DNA from: Phylloscopus collybita
Taxonomy: Eukaryota > Chordata > Aves > Passeriformes > Phylloscopidae
Direction: 5' to 3'
DNA: 64,000 nt
Assembly (NCBI GenBank): GCA_027886175.1
Contig: JAJNNQ010000010.1
Location: 2,209,001-2,273,000 of the forward strand
Position 1 is the first letter of the stretch, and each line of letters starts with the position of its first letter. Of this stretch, positions 1 to 12,700 are shown piece after piece. The notes under the pieces were generated by a model. It was not told the DNA's origin and ran no database searches. It saw only the letters and a list, made by a program, of their open reading frames with translations. Position numbers and translations under genes: made by a program.

Positions 1-599
1 GGAGCCTCCTCTTCCCAAGGGCATTCTCCTGGAGCAGTGTCAGAGCACGTGGCCTGAGTGACACCCATCTCCCAGGCAGCCCCAGCCCTCTGCTGTGACA
101 CCTGGAGATGGATGGCACAAGTTTGGACTGCCAGGGGCTCTGGGGACTGACCCCTCCTGGCCCAGCTGACAGTGCCAGGTGAGCTCCGTTCCCACATCAG
201 GTCCCACCCACAGCCTCCCCTCAGCAAAGCCCCTGGCACCCACCCTGCGACTGTCACGCTCTCACAGCATTAATTAGTCAGTCTGCACCTTCTCCCCCTT
301 GTGACTAATGTGTCACCATTAAACAGTGAGAAACCTGAGTGAAGGGGGAGCAGTAAACAGCCTGGTCAAGGTCATGACTTTGGAGCTTCCAGCTCTCAGA
401 CTCATCATCAGCCCCCTGAGCAACACTGACCTTCTCTCTCATTATAATACATTATCTCAGTCAAAAATAGATGAAATGCAATGCTGACGAGTCTCTAAAT
501 TGGTTCCGTTGTCAAGGAGATCAAGTATCTCAAAATTGTTAAAAGTGTCATAAAATAAAAGAGTGAGTGACTGAACTTCACAAAGGCACAAGTACTTAC
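1..599 (-). other. LRRK1: LRRK1 intron 17 (partial)
   Basis: Sequence downstream of exon 17, starting with the donor GTAAGT at 594-599. I see no further exon, repeat family or other feature in it. The next LRRK1 exon is outside the window. Confidence 0.85.
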
Positions 600-772
600 T
601 GCAGGTGCTTGAAGGTGATATCTGGGAAGCCAGTTGCTCTGGATCCAGAGGGAGACCGGCACAGAGCCAGGACATATGCCCTCAGGGTTGCTATCCTCTC
701 CACACGGAATTTCGTTTCAATCAAATCAAGGTGTGTCCCTACCACCAGCACCACTGAGTTCGGAGCCTTGGC
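600..772 (-). CDS. LRRK1: LRRK1 exon 17: Roc domain, G4 motif
   Basis: 173 bp, entering at phase 0 after a TCTTGCAG acceptor and ending two bases into a codon before GTAAGT. It encodes residues about 735-791, including [10 protein letters not shown], where THLD is the G4 guanine-specificity motif of Roc. It also contains [17 protein letters not shown] and ends at FKHL plus a split His. This is the last LRRK1 exon in the window, and the following human exon (starting EISCKS) is not present. Confidence 0.97.
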
Positions 773-3700
773 CTGCAAGAGAAAGCACTGGCAGTGACCC
801 CACCCAGATCACATCAGTGAGGACATGTGAAAAGTGTAATATTTAAGAGGGGGGAGTCACACATCTTAATAAAATGGAATAAAGGCAACCTGTCGTGACA
901 GCTCGACAACAGCTCCAAGTGATCTGGGTGTTACAGAAGTTCTGCAGAGCATGGCTTAATCAGCTGCTGCTACTGCAGAGCAGGAAACTGCCACTCTGGG
1001 TTTTTACATCAGGGTTTAACATAAAGGGAGTTGCTGTGACTTAGTGAAATAAAGGGGAGCATGTCTGCCCAGACAAAGTTAACTTAATCTGCAGCCAGAA
1101 GATCTGACATCCTGAAAAAGGCTAGTTACAGTCTGGAATGGATACCTGGGGAAGCCAAACAGACTTTTTCATAGGACCAGTAATTTTCGTTGGACCAGAC
1201 CAGTAATTTCATGAAGAGATGAGATAAACTTCTAGGAGTCTCAATCTACTTAATCCTGAATCAGAGCAAAGGAATGGATTAGGTGACCTCGTGGTTTCTT
1301 CCAACCCTTCCATGACTGTATTACGACCCTGGAATGTATCCAGATCTCAGAGAAAATACAATGGGACCGCACAGGCTTAAGCAGGGATCATTGGCCCATC
1401 CAAAAGACTTTGACCACGGAAGAATATTCAGAGGCAGAAAGATTTCCTTCTTTGCAGGCAATCCATCTCCCTCCTATGATGCTCACTGAAATCTCCCAAT
1501 CTGGGTGAGATTGCCCCAGAAGTGGCAGCTGCTCCCCCTGGCCCCGTCTGCTGCTGCCTGGAGGCTCATGGAGAGCACAGGATAGGATGGAGAGATGTTC
1601 CCCAGTGTGCTCTCCCAGTACCCAGCAGCCTGCAGCTCACTGACTTCCTCAGCACAAGGGAGTATCTTGGAATTAGCAGCACCTGATGGAGTTCTCATTC
1701 ACCGGTTTGCCTTTCCAATTTCTGGTACCCTCAGCCCGCTGTATTTCCAGTAAATTCCATAGGTTAGAAATCCAGTGTGTTTAAGATACGTCCCATTGTT
1801 TGTTTCAAAGCTACAATTTCACTTGTTCTCTCCCAATTCTATTGTAAAGGATCATGAACAAAGACTATCTTGTGGTTTTCTCCTTTCCCCATCACGTCTA
1901 CATACAGCCCTCTTCATTTTCCCCCCTTCTTCTAACCACCATGATCATATTTCTCTGCATTTTTCCTGATGTTACTATTGCTTGCTGTGATGCATTAAGG
2001 ACACATCACATATTTTTGAAATATAATAACTTTTGTTTCAGCTTTGTTACCTAGTTTGGGTTTTTGGTTGCTGCTGACCATTAATATTTCGATAATTACA
2101 AGATGATTGTTTTTCAAAAGGCACACATTTTTGTGCATTTAATGCTAAAACAATTATCAGATAATAAAGAGTTACAAACAGTTATGAACATGGTGTTACA
2201 AAAATCAATCCACAGCAACGAATTCACTGCAGCTCTGAGTCCAAATGAGAGCTGTTGTGGAAATACTCTCCAGCTTACCTGAATCTAAAGTGTTAAAAAT
2301 ATAACCTCAAGACTAATGTGTGTCTAACCCACACAAGAAAGAAAATGCTTCAAACCCCCCTTGGAGCACAGTGTGGTCAAACACTAATTCCAAAATAAGT
2401 ATGTTCAGCCTTACTTAGCAAGGGTTTATAAATCAGCTTTTGTTTCGTTCTCTGCTGTGTGTGAGGGAGAACAAAGCAAATGATAAATTTAAACCATTAA
2501 ATATAGCAATACGCCTACAGCGTAATGGAAAATGAATTCCAAATGCTGTGCAAAATTCATAGCTTGGGGAGCTTTTAAAAGCAGAGCAAAAAGAATCTGC
2601 AATATCACATATCTGCGTGCTGAGCTGCTGCTTGATAAATAGATACCCCAGAGCCCACCAGTGACTTCTTACCTCAATGTTCAGCAACCAGAACTGTAAG
2701 TTTGCCACAGCTTCTTCCCCCAGTGCCAAGTTCCAGACCACTATGTACAATGCTTTGTCTGTGAAGAAACACTGATTGACTGTAGACATGCTCGCTGGGC
2801 CTCCGATATCCCAGACATTGAACTCCACTGAATCAACCTACTTAGACAAAGAGAAGTGTTCAAATCAAACCGTGGCAGTAAATCACTGGGAGATAATAGC
2901 TGAAGTATAAACCTACGCCTGCATAATGTATGACACAAGAAGGGGTTCAATGTCCTAATTGTGCCTCCAGGAAAGATAAATCAACAAGCAATTGTTAAGC
3001 ATGGCTACCACTTCCCCACAGGAAATCAAGACTAATTACTTGCTGCTAAAACGATAGAGGTGCCCTTGATGCTGGTAAAACTCCAGTTAATGCTGTGGAT
3101 TCTCCAGTACAAACAAGGGTCTCATTCTGAGCCCTGCATTTCACTGCATCTGTAATAGAAACTGTTTCATCCTTGCCTTTGCCACGCTCGACCACTGAAG
3201 CTGCTTATCTGCCACTGCTGTGGGGAACAGGAAACCCCTGCTGAAATCACTTCCACTGAGCTCAGACCAAGCTGAGCCAAGCACAAGGAGATGCTCAGGA
3301 GATGGGAAGCTTCTCAGGCCTTCCATAAACACCTCCTACTCGTTGCTCCCAGGCTTCTGACGTCTGTGCCACACCAGAGATGGGCCAGAACCACAGTTGC
3401 TGTGAACCAGACTCACTGATTGCTGGGGGAATGCTTAAATGGAGGCCTCTCCAGCTCTGGCTCTCCTCCCAGTGTCCCTGCATCCATTCCTCTGTGCAGC
3501 CCCATGACAGCACTAAAAGGGAGCCTGGCTCTCTGCTTCAGGCTCCCAGCTGCAGCAGGAAGTACCTGCATACCTGGGAAGATCTGTCCCTAAATCACTT
3601 GGCCCTAGAGAGTCAAAAATGCTGAAACTGAACACAAAACCAAATCTCCCTCCAGCCACCATCCTCAGAGCACCACATAACACCCAGTGAGCTGTTTAGG

Positions 3701-6700
3701 GGACTGATCCCATGTGGAAGTTAGTCTATGAGAGTTCAGCCAGGAGCTCAGCAGGGCTCTGATTCTGTGCAATCCGTGTGAAGTCTCCCAAAAACAGCTG
3801 GAAGAACTTCCATATTGTTGAAACCAAGCCCTAACCAGTACAAGGACTGCTTTGTTCATCCAAAAGACCTTCAGCTGTGAGTGTGTGTGTGGACAGTCAG
3901 ACTCAGAGATAGGGACAAAAGCCTGTTCAGTGTCTTGATCCCACTCCAGGACTCTGGTGCTGTCTACACGTTTATTTTATTCAATTGCTCTTCAACACAA
4001 AATGCACACATCCCTTCTCCCACCAAAGTCTACCCTTCAAGGAGTCAGCCTGTGTTGCTCTTTTCTTTCTGCCTCTGGCCTGGCACTGTTTGCTGTGGAA
4101 CAGCTGAACGCAGCAGGCTCCTTCCCCCTTTCCAAAACAATCTGGTGGTCATGGCTCACATCTGTGAAGGTGGAATGATGTGTTTGCACCCCCTCAGCTC
4201 TGACAAGACCTCAGGACCAATTCTGCATCCTCTAATCCCTGGGCTACTCTGCAGGCAGGGGACAAAGCCACCTACAAATGCTTGGATTAAGTCAGCACTC
4301 TTCAAATGAGTTCAGTATGACACACTTCATGAATGAGCCATCTGAGATTTGGGTGTTCAAGACATGCCTTAGACATCCCTGGATGACACCTTCCACCCAC
4401 ATTCCCCACTTAGGACAGTTCTGGTATCAAGGAAGTCCAGCTTTAGGTACTGATGTCCCAAATGAAAGGACAATCTGCCAGCAGAGAAGCTGGCTTAAAG
4501 CACTCTCTCAAAATTAGTGTCTACTTGAGGTGGGAGAGCCAGAACCTCAGCCTAGCCCACTCTCTTTACTTAGTCAGGAAAACAGAACTGCCCTCCAAGT
4601 ACCAACTGGAAATGAAAGAGAACTGCAACGGGTCTAAAACCACAACTGCTGTGTGCAAAGGACAACTTCAGCCCAAATGGACCCTGCAGGGCTCCCACAG
4701 CCCACCGGGCCTGCAGATCTCCGACCGCTTCTCACCTTCGCCTTGTGCCCCACGGGCTTGGGGAGCTCCCACTTGGTGGTGCGGATGGTGGCATCGCTGT
4801 GCATCATCTGGGGCACCTTCCCTGTCTGCAGGATCTCCACCAGGGTGGACTTGCCCTGCCGGGGAGGGCCGACCACGATCATCTTCATCAGCTTGCACTT
4901 CTCGGCGCGCCGCAGCTGCGCTCGTAAATACGCCAGCACCGTCTTGGGGCCTGCGCCAAGGGGAGAGAACGGGGACTGCAGGCACCAGCACCCCCAGGGA
5001 CAGCACACACACACAACTCCTGCTGCCCCTGCAGCCTCGCCATGGGCTGAGAACAAACAGAGGAACCTCCAAAAACCTCCCCCAAACCGGACAAAGCCGA
5101 GACAGAGACCCCAGGAAAAGGTCGCTGCTCGGAGCACTGTAAGGAGAGACAAATGCTGAGGGCTCCTAGGCTTCAGAAGCTGAAAGGAAATGTAAAATAC
5201 TAATTCAGAGTTGGAAAATACTCAGTTTTTCCCCTCTGCTTTTATATGTTTCCAGTTAAAGTTAGATTGAGGCTTCAACAGTATACTGCTGGAGCAGGAA
5301 AAATGCCTAATAACTTTGTTCCCACAGGATTTTCTGATTAAAATGCACAGAGAAAAAAAAAAAAAAAAAAAAAGACAGCACTGTAATAGATCCAAAAACC
5401 TAGCAGCTCACAATAAAGTCACTCCAATGGGAATGTGACTGCTGATCCTAAACACTTCAGTCTTTAGAGAGGCCATCTAAACATCCCAAAATATCCACAT
5501 TCAGGAAGCGAGCCACCGAATTTATGCATACTGCAAATGAAATTCTGCATTTGTAAGTCATCGTTTTAAATTGTGATCTGTCCTAAATTGATCATTACAT
5601 CCAGAGCTTAGCACTGATTATCAGATTTGTAAATACGAGTAGGAGGTTCCCCTGTGCAATTCTAGTTAACCCCAACGAGGGCTCAGGCATTCTCTGTCTG
5701 CTCCTGCTCTTGACCATTAAAAGGAAGAGTTTTTATTGCATGTTCAGTCAATTCAATAAAGCATACACAGCATCAGCCTTACCCTCTTTTCTGATCTCTG
5801 CAGGAACGTTACTGATATTTAGTTCCTCGATATCCAGCTGCCAGAGATTAGCCAGCTGTCCAAGTTCTGGAGGAAGCTCTCGGATACCAGGGTTACTGTA
5901 CAAAAACAAATAAATCTACCAACAACCAGGCTTTGTGTGTAAGTAGCTGCTCTCACAGACTCTCAGATTACGCTATTCTATCCTAGCAGAAATCTTCCAT
6001 TAACATTTTAATAAGACTACTCAGCACTTTAATAGCAATTTCCATCCTAAAAGTGATGTATAACCTCAATTTATCCTCTGAGGCAGACAAATGTAATCAT
6101 CTTCGCTGGATAGTTGAGGAAATAAAGGCAAAAATGATGAGTTATTGAATGTAACAGTACAGAAACTGACAGCAAAAAGCCAGAATGAACTAGAGGCACA
6201 TAAGATTCCCAGGCCTGTATTCAAAGCATTAGATCATCTTCCCTAACTCAAAAGACCAGCCCCCTCCTTATCTAAAGCAAACCATGGGCACAGTTCTAAC
6301 AAGGGGCTGACTATTTCCAGCTTTCTGACTTCAAAAGCACTGGACATCTGGGGTGGGGCTCCACAGAAGACTGGTCACTAAAACAACATGGAAATAACAC
6401 TGCAAAGCTTTTCCAGGACATGGACTTACTTTCCTAAATAAAGCTCTGTTAAACCCTTCAGGAGGCAAACGGACTGCGGGACAGAGTCCAGCTGATTGTC
6501 GTTGAGATAAAGAACCTCCAGAGAATCACTCAGAAATGCTGGAAACTCCAAAAAAGGACCTGGAACGAGACAGGAAACAAACTGCACCTTTAAAAAAAGA
6601 AACAACAAAACAGGCATCAAGGCTCTGAACCAAAAGCTTCACCTGAAGTTTGCAGGCAGGACATGAGGTCATGTCCATTGGGAGGGGCCACACCAAACAA

Positions 6701-9700
6701 GAGCAGAAAAGCAAAAGGCCTTCAGTGACAATCAAACATCAATGTTCACATCTCAGGGTCCTAAAGTCACAGTGTTGGAAGGTGACAGTGTCCAGGACTT
6801 ATGGGGTGCTGAGGGAGGAACTCCAATCCTGCCAAAACAGCTCAGGGGATGAGTGGCACCTTATTTCCTGCTGTTGAATACACGGTAATATTTTGTGAAC
6901 TGCCCCTACTGCAGCCTAACAGCTGGCACTGAGAGAGCATCCCACAGGCACAACAGGTTCTTAACATGGCACTGAAAGGGCACACCCAGGGCACAGCTGG
7001 TTCTCAGCCTGTTTTTTTCCATAGTACCTGAGAAAACCAGAAGCCAGTCAGAATTTATGTTCAGGCCCCCATGCTGCATCCCACAGTAATTTCTGGTGGA
7101 TCAAAGTCAGTAATAACAGAGAAGAAAACCCAAACTGCAGCTGACAGAATGACCTAGGCTGTCTCTAAAACATGCTGGTGTTTACTCCTCTGTTCTGTTT
7201 TAGATAGAAGGACTCAGGGAACTTCCTCCATGCCTGAGGAGTATCTTGGGTATTTTGGGAGCAACCCAAGCAGTAAGAGCACCAACCGCACAGCTGAGTT
7301 GCTGCTGCTGGAGAGGTTCAAACAAAGAGAAGCTCTGCAAGTTCCTAAGAGCATCATTTCACTCCAGAAATGGCTCCCGGGACAGCAGCACAAAAAGGTG
7401 CCATGGACTGTGCTGCTGTATTGAGGGTGGCACATTTATCCACCAAAGCGCATCCTAAAAATGAAGGGAAACCAGGGGATTGGAATCTCATTAGGAAAGT
7501 ACAACCAGCACCATCTGCTGCCTCCATGGTCAATCAAAGCAAGTCCCTAAGATGTAAGACTCTCCCTTCCTGAGGGATGGGACAGTTCCACTTCCACCAA
7601 GATCTTCTTCCTTTACAGAGAAGACGTGAGCAACTGTAATTAGACTCAGCCAAAAAAAAGGGGGGGAAAAAATGGAACAGGTTTCCCCAGGAGAAAACTC
7701 CCCAGTTCTAATATTAACAGCACTTCCAGCCTGAGCTGTGATCAGGAAAGGAGCAAGATAGAGTCCCACTGTCTGCAGGGGTGTTTCATATAGATGACAG
7801 GACTGTCTGGTGTGGGCAGTGTCACAGTCCGCCTTTGAGTTTTCAAATTAAAAAATCATCTTTGGGATTATTTTAGGAGAACAGCAGGCTTATTCATGGG
7901 TGCAATTCACTTCCTTTCTGGCTCATCGCTGGACTTAAACTTTGCATTGTTGCTCTGCAGTAGGTACCTAGGCACAGACAGATTTAGCCCCTCTTGGACA
8001 CATAGGAACAAACTCCTAAAATAGCAGCAATACTCTGAATTCACCAAAGAGTCCCAGGTGGAAAGGAGTGTACTATATTGGAAGCAAGCTCGAGGTGTTT
8101 ATGAATTGTAATTATTTATTCATGAGTTATTTATGATTTCTCTGGCTTCAGCTCAAATTTTCTTTTAAAGAACTGTAGAAAAATTGAAACAAATCCCATC
8201 TTGAAAATGTATTTTTGGATGAATAAACGCTACCAACACCACATATGCGTGTGCAAGAAGTTATTCTGAGGCTTATCAATCAAGTATAGTGAGCATCCAT
8301 GAATTATTCTCTTTAAATAATCTAGACTTAAGTAAACAGCTTTGTTGGTAAATCATGTGAAAACCTGTCCACCCCCACCTCACCAGGAGACTTCTGTGAG
8401 CAGCTGATGTGCTCCAGCTTCTGTTTTCTCTTGATGTTTAAATTCTTGGCCACATTCTCTCGTCTCACCAAGCTACACTTGGCAGAGGAACAGAGAGAAA
8501 AGGATGAGCTGGCTTTGCTCTGTCTCTGTGGCTGCTCACCCGTGGCACCAGCCAGGTGGGCTACTCTGTGCCCCTCTGCTACCTGAGGCCACCTGAGGCA
8601 GCTCCAGGCTGCACCAGGGTGTAACGTGCCACAGCTGCTCAAATGTTACTGATGCAGAGCCCGTCCTCCCCTGCTTTCTGCAGGGGGTTATGCTGGGTTT
8701 GCAGCATGTAGATATTTCCATCAGGACAGCAATTCCCTTTTAGAGCTGGTTTTAGCTGCCTTTGCCTGCTGCCCCTCTCTCCCCTTTGGGAAATGCTGCT
8801 GTCGCACCCCACAGTGAAGCTCTGAGGATATGTCAGACTCCACAGATTCACAGGGTTCAGACTCCTTTTCCAGTTGTTCCATATTCCAACAATGTCACAG
8901 CATTTCTATTTCCATTTCCTGCTTGTGAAGCAGCACAGACCAACCTCTTCTCCCCCTCAGGGGGGGGCACACACACCTTCCTCAGCACAGCAGCCCCCAA
9001 GGACAGGAAAACAAGGCAGGATCAGCCTTGCCCGGAGCTCCAGGTAGAGCCTCTGCCTCTCAGAGGAGCCAGCTGGAGGTGAGGATCTCCAGCCTTAACC
9101 TACAGCTATGGCTGCAAATGGTACATTTACCAATTTCACCTCAGGCACAGTTTTCAGGGGAACTGAGGGAAGGATTTGCTGCAGGAGGGCCTCTTCCTCC
9201 CACGAGCAGTCGAGGGCTGCTCGGATGTGCGTCAGGACGACGCCGGCTCTTATCCCACTCTGTGACTGGCAGGGAATGTTTTGAGCCAGGCATTCTGCAG
9301 GCAGCCAGAATGAGAAAACTCCCCAAGTGCTTTAAAATAAAACAACAAACAAAAGAAATGCAGATGAATCCCACAGAGAGCAGGAAGCAGTGCAGTATCT
9401 TCAGATATCCCTTTGTCCTCTCGGGGATTTCATGTGCTCTGCCCTAAACTGAGGGTGCAAATCACAGGCAGGGGAAAGTGTGTCATTGACAAAGTCAGCA
9501 ACAGAAACAATCCTAACAGCTACAGGGATAATTATGGGTTAATTTCCCTTCGACATACCACTTAGTACTATGGCTAGAAGGCATAACCTTCACGAAAGAG
9601 CAAAAGAAACAGGTTTCACACCATCTTTCTATATTGGTGGTACCAACCAGCTGCATCATTTCTTTAGAAACATTTTACCTGAACTTATTTCCTCTTAATG

Positions 9701-12700
9701 AAATGCGTTTGCACTTTAAATTGCAGGGGAGTTTACTCTGCTCCCCCTCCAGCCAAACTGCAGATTCCTGCTGCTTCCCAGCTCTCCTGGCACTGCCAGC
9801 ACTCGCTGTGTGCCTTACCTGCCTCGGGGCCACCACGCACCCTGTTCTTCATGGTGAAAAAGGGGATCCTCTTCGTTTTAAATCCCTCATCGCTCCTGTG
9901 GGCCAAACAAAACAGGGACTCGTGGGGAAAAGATCTTGGAAAGGTGCTGAGGGGGAGAGCTTGACCCGGCTCACAGCTCCCACAGGATCCCACCTGCTCT
10001 GGAGAGATGGGATTGAAACCTGCTGTGCAATCAGACTCCAACACTTGTCCAGCCCAGTGGTTTTCTCCTGGCAAATCAACAGAGCTCCTCAAGGCAGTGC
10101 TCCCAGCTCCCAGGGCGGGAGCACTTGACCCCCAGCTTTATGGGTGTCAGGGTTAAGTGGTTGTCAAACAGCAAATTGAAGGAGTTTCACCAGAAGTGCT
10201 GCAGAACCGACCTGCTGCCACTGCCCCCCTCCCCAGGGAGTCTTGGACAAGATGACCCACCAGCATGACTCTGGAAATGCACTGGGACAATCAAAAAGTG
10301 GTAATTTGTCTTTTGCAACTGACAGAAACTCCTAAGGACTCCAAAAACTGTGCTGGACAGGCACCCAAACAAGAAGATATCAGCATGACACAATTCAGTG
10401 CAATTTTGGAGATGATAAAAGACCTTTAACTCTCCATGTTAAACATTCCTATTGGAATTTCTAAACAGAAGAATGTCACTCTTTTATTGGATGACCTTAT
10501 TAGCATCAGTCTTAGAATCACAGAGTCCTTTAGGTTGGAAATCATCTCTATGAACTTGCAGCTGGTTATACTTCCATTTAAAAAACAAAGACTTTTCATT
10601 TTTTCCAAAACAATACTCCCACACTAACTAATAACTGCAGTCCAGCCAGATGGTTTATGGTTAAGATATGCTCCCCACAAACTTGTATTTGCAGTGATGA
10701 CCCACACACTGGGCTGAAGAAATTCCTACATGCTCAGAAATTAAACTGCCATTATCAATAATCTATCCACTTAATAAATGATACAGTGTGCTAAATGCCC
10801 AAAGAATCAGCAAAGGATAATTCATCACTGTCACAGACACACAATATACTTGGGGACATGGTATGTGGGTATCAATGCCTTCTGTGCAGGTGATTAATTC
10901 TCTCCTGACACCCTTTGTGTTACGTGAGGGATTGGCTTTGCTGTTATTTCTTCAGCCTTTTGTTTCCTTTAGCCAAAACTTGAAAGAAACACTTACTTCC
11001 CAAGCTGGTTTTTCGAAAGATCCAGCGACTTAAGTTGTTTGCAATTCCACTTATCCTGCGAAGGCAACGTAACCAACTGATTTCCCAGCAGCTTCAGGGA
11101 CACCAAAGCCTAGGAGAGGAATAGCCTGGAGTTAGAGAGCACCAAACACACAGAAAGAGCTTTTTAAGCGTGGCTGTTAAATAACAGAAACACGAAGAAA
11201 GTACATCTTATTCATCAGAACATCCTGTCCGTGCTGCCCAGCATGCAAACATTTCCTCCCCGTCCCCAGCAAGTTCTGCACGGAGCAGCACCACTCACTC
11301 CGGGGAGATTATTGCTCCACTTGCTGACAGATGCACTTGGAAACAGCCCATGCAAGAGGACATCTTACTTCTCAGTGAGGAAACCTTTCCAAATGGAAAA
11401 GAACAGCCTGATTTACCAACAGAGGATGCCACGTATGGATTACACACACATGTAATAAATGTGTGTGCCTGTACCAAGCTGGTGTCAGAGTGGGCTTACA
11501 CCTGCAGTACATCCACAAAATCAAGGTGCAAAACGTGAACCACTCCACACAAGGAAAAGTTTTGATTGCTATTTTATGATGTCTCTATTAAAATGGACAG
11601 GATTTACATTCACTTTCCAAGATTTATACAAGTTACACATCTCCTTTGTTTTTTTCCCCTCCCAGCAGAGACATGAATTTTAAAAACAAGTGAAGTTGAT
11701 TGATACCATACAGTTAACACCACACAGATAGGACTCAGCTGGAAATACCAAGTCAAACGTAAGATCTCCTTTGAATTTAACTGAAATATATATTAAAAAA
11801 ATGCAGTTCCCATTCAGATTTATAAAGTTTATGCTCTTCCATCTGCCCTTAATAACGTTGAGGCTCAAATGATCATTTTCATTTGGCTGAAAATCCAATT
11901 TTCCACTGAAAAACAGTGTTTTCCGTAGAGTTTCCAACCAGGTTTATCCAGCAAGAACCCCCTCAACTCCATGAAAAACTGAGATAAAGCAGAATGTCAG
12001 CTGAACTATCTCCTGCCAGAAGAACAGCAATATTAATGAATTATACCCCATGGAAATCATGTTTTACCAGCAGAGACTTCAGCGTCAGGTGTGTTAAATG
12101 TTTTATGTGCTCCACGTTAATATAAAAGGTTTATGCCCCTTTTCATCGAGCAGGATTAACAGTGTCTCACGAAGCCAGTTTGTTGGCCTCCCTCCCCTTT
12201 TTTTAGATTGGAAAAATATGAGGTGTCCATGTGACATAAGGGATGGACAACCGGCAGCGGCTGGAAGGGGAATTACCGTGCCAAACGCTCCCTCTAGTGA
12301 TGGAGAGGGGCAGAATTGGGCTTTGCTGGCGTTCGGGGAAGGTGAGGGGAATACAAAACAGCAGACAGAGTGAGCCACCGAGGGAAGGGGAAAACTGAAA
12401 AACTCAAAACTGAACCCTGACAGGCAATGCTTCTTACCATCATTCGTGCTCCCCTGGAAGGAGGGTCCAGCCTGCCCGTGGCTCCTGGTGTGGGGCTCTC
12501 TCCAAGTGTCAGCACAGGGCTGTGCAAGGACAATGCCTCAGACTTCTCCCCAAAGCACCCCTGGGCAGGGGGCAGGAGGAGAGGGAGGCTGCACGCCCCA
12601 GAATTGGCACAAATTCTGCTCTGTGGGGTCTAACTGGGGTGTTCTTTTTCAGTCACTGTGTCTTTGTCCCCCCAAACACTGACCAAGGCCACTCTCCAGG

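Noticed and set aside
4453..5142. 229-codon plus-strand open frame
   Set aside because: It lies antisense across LRRK1 exon 15, whose GC-rich coding sequence keeps several frames open. The translation is low-complexity Ser/Pro/Arg-rich and resembles nothing known to me.
4951..5152. In-frame upstream extension of LRRK1 exon 15 by some 65 codons
   Set aside because: The extension lacks similarity to LRRK1, and the GCGCAG acceptor at 4951-4953 gives the exact expected phase with exon 14.
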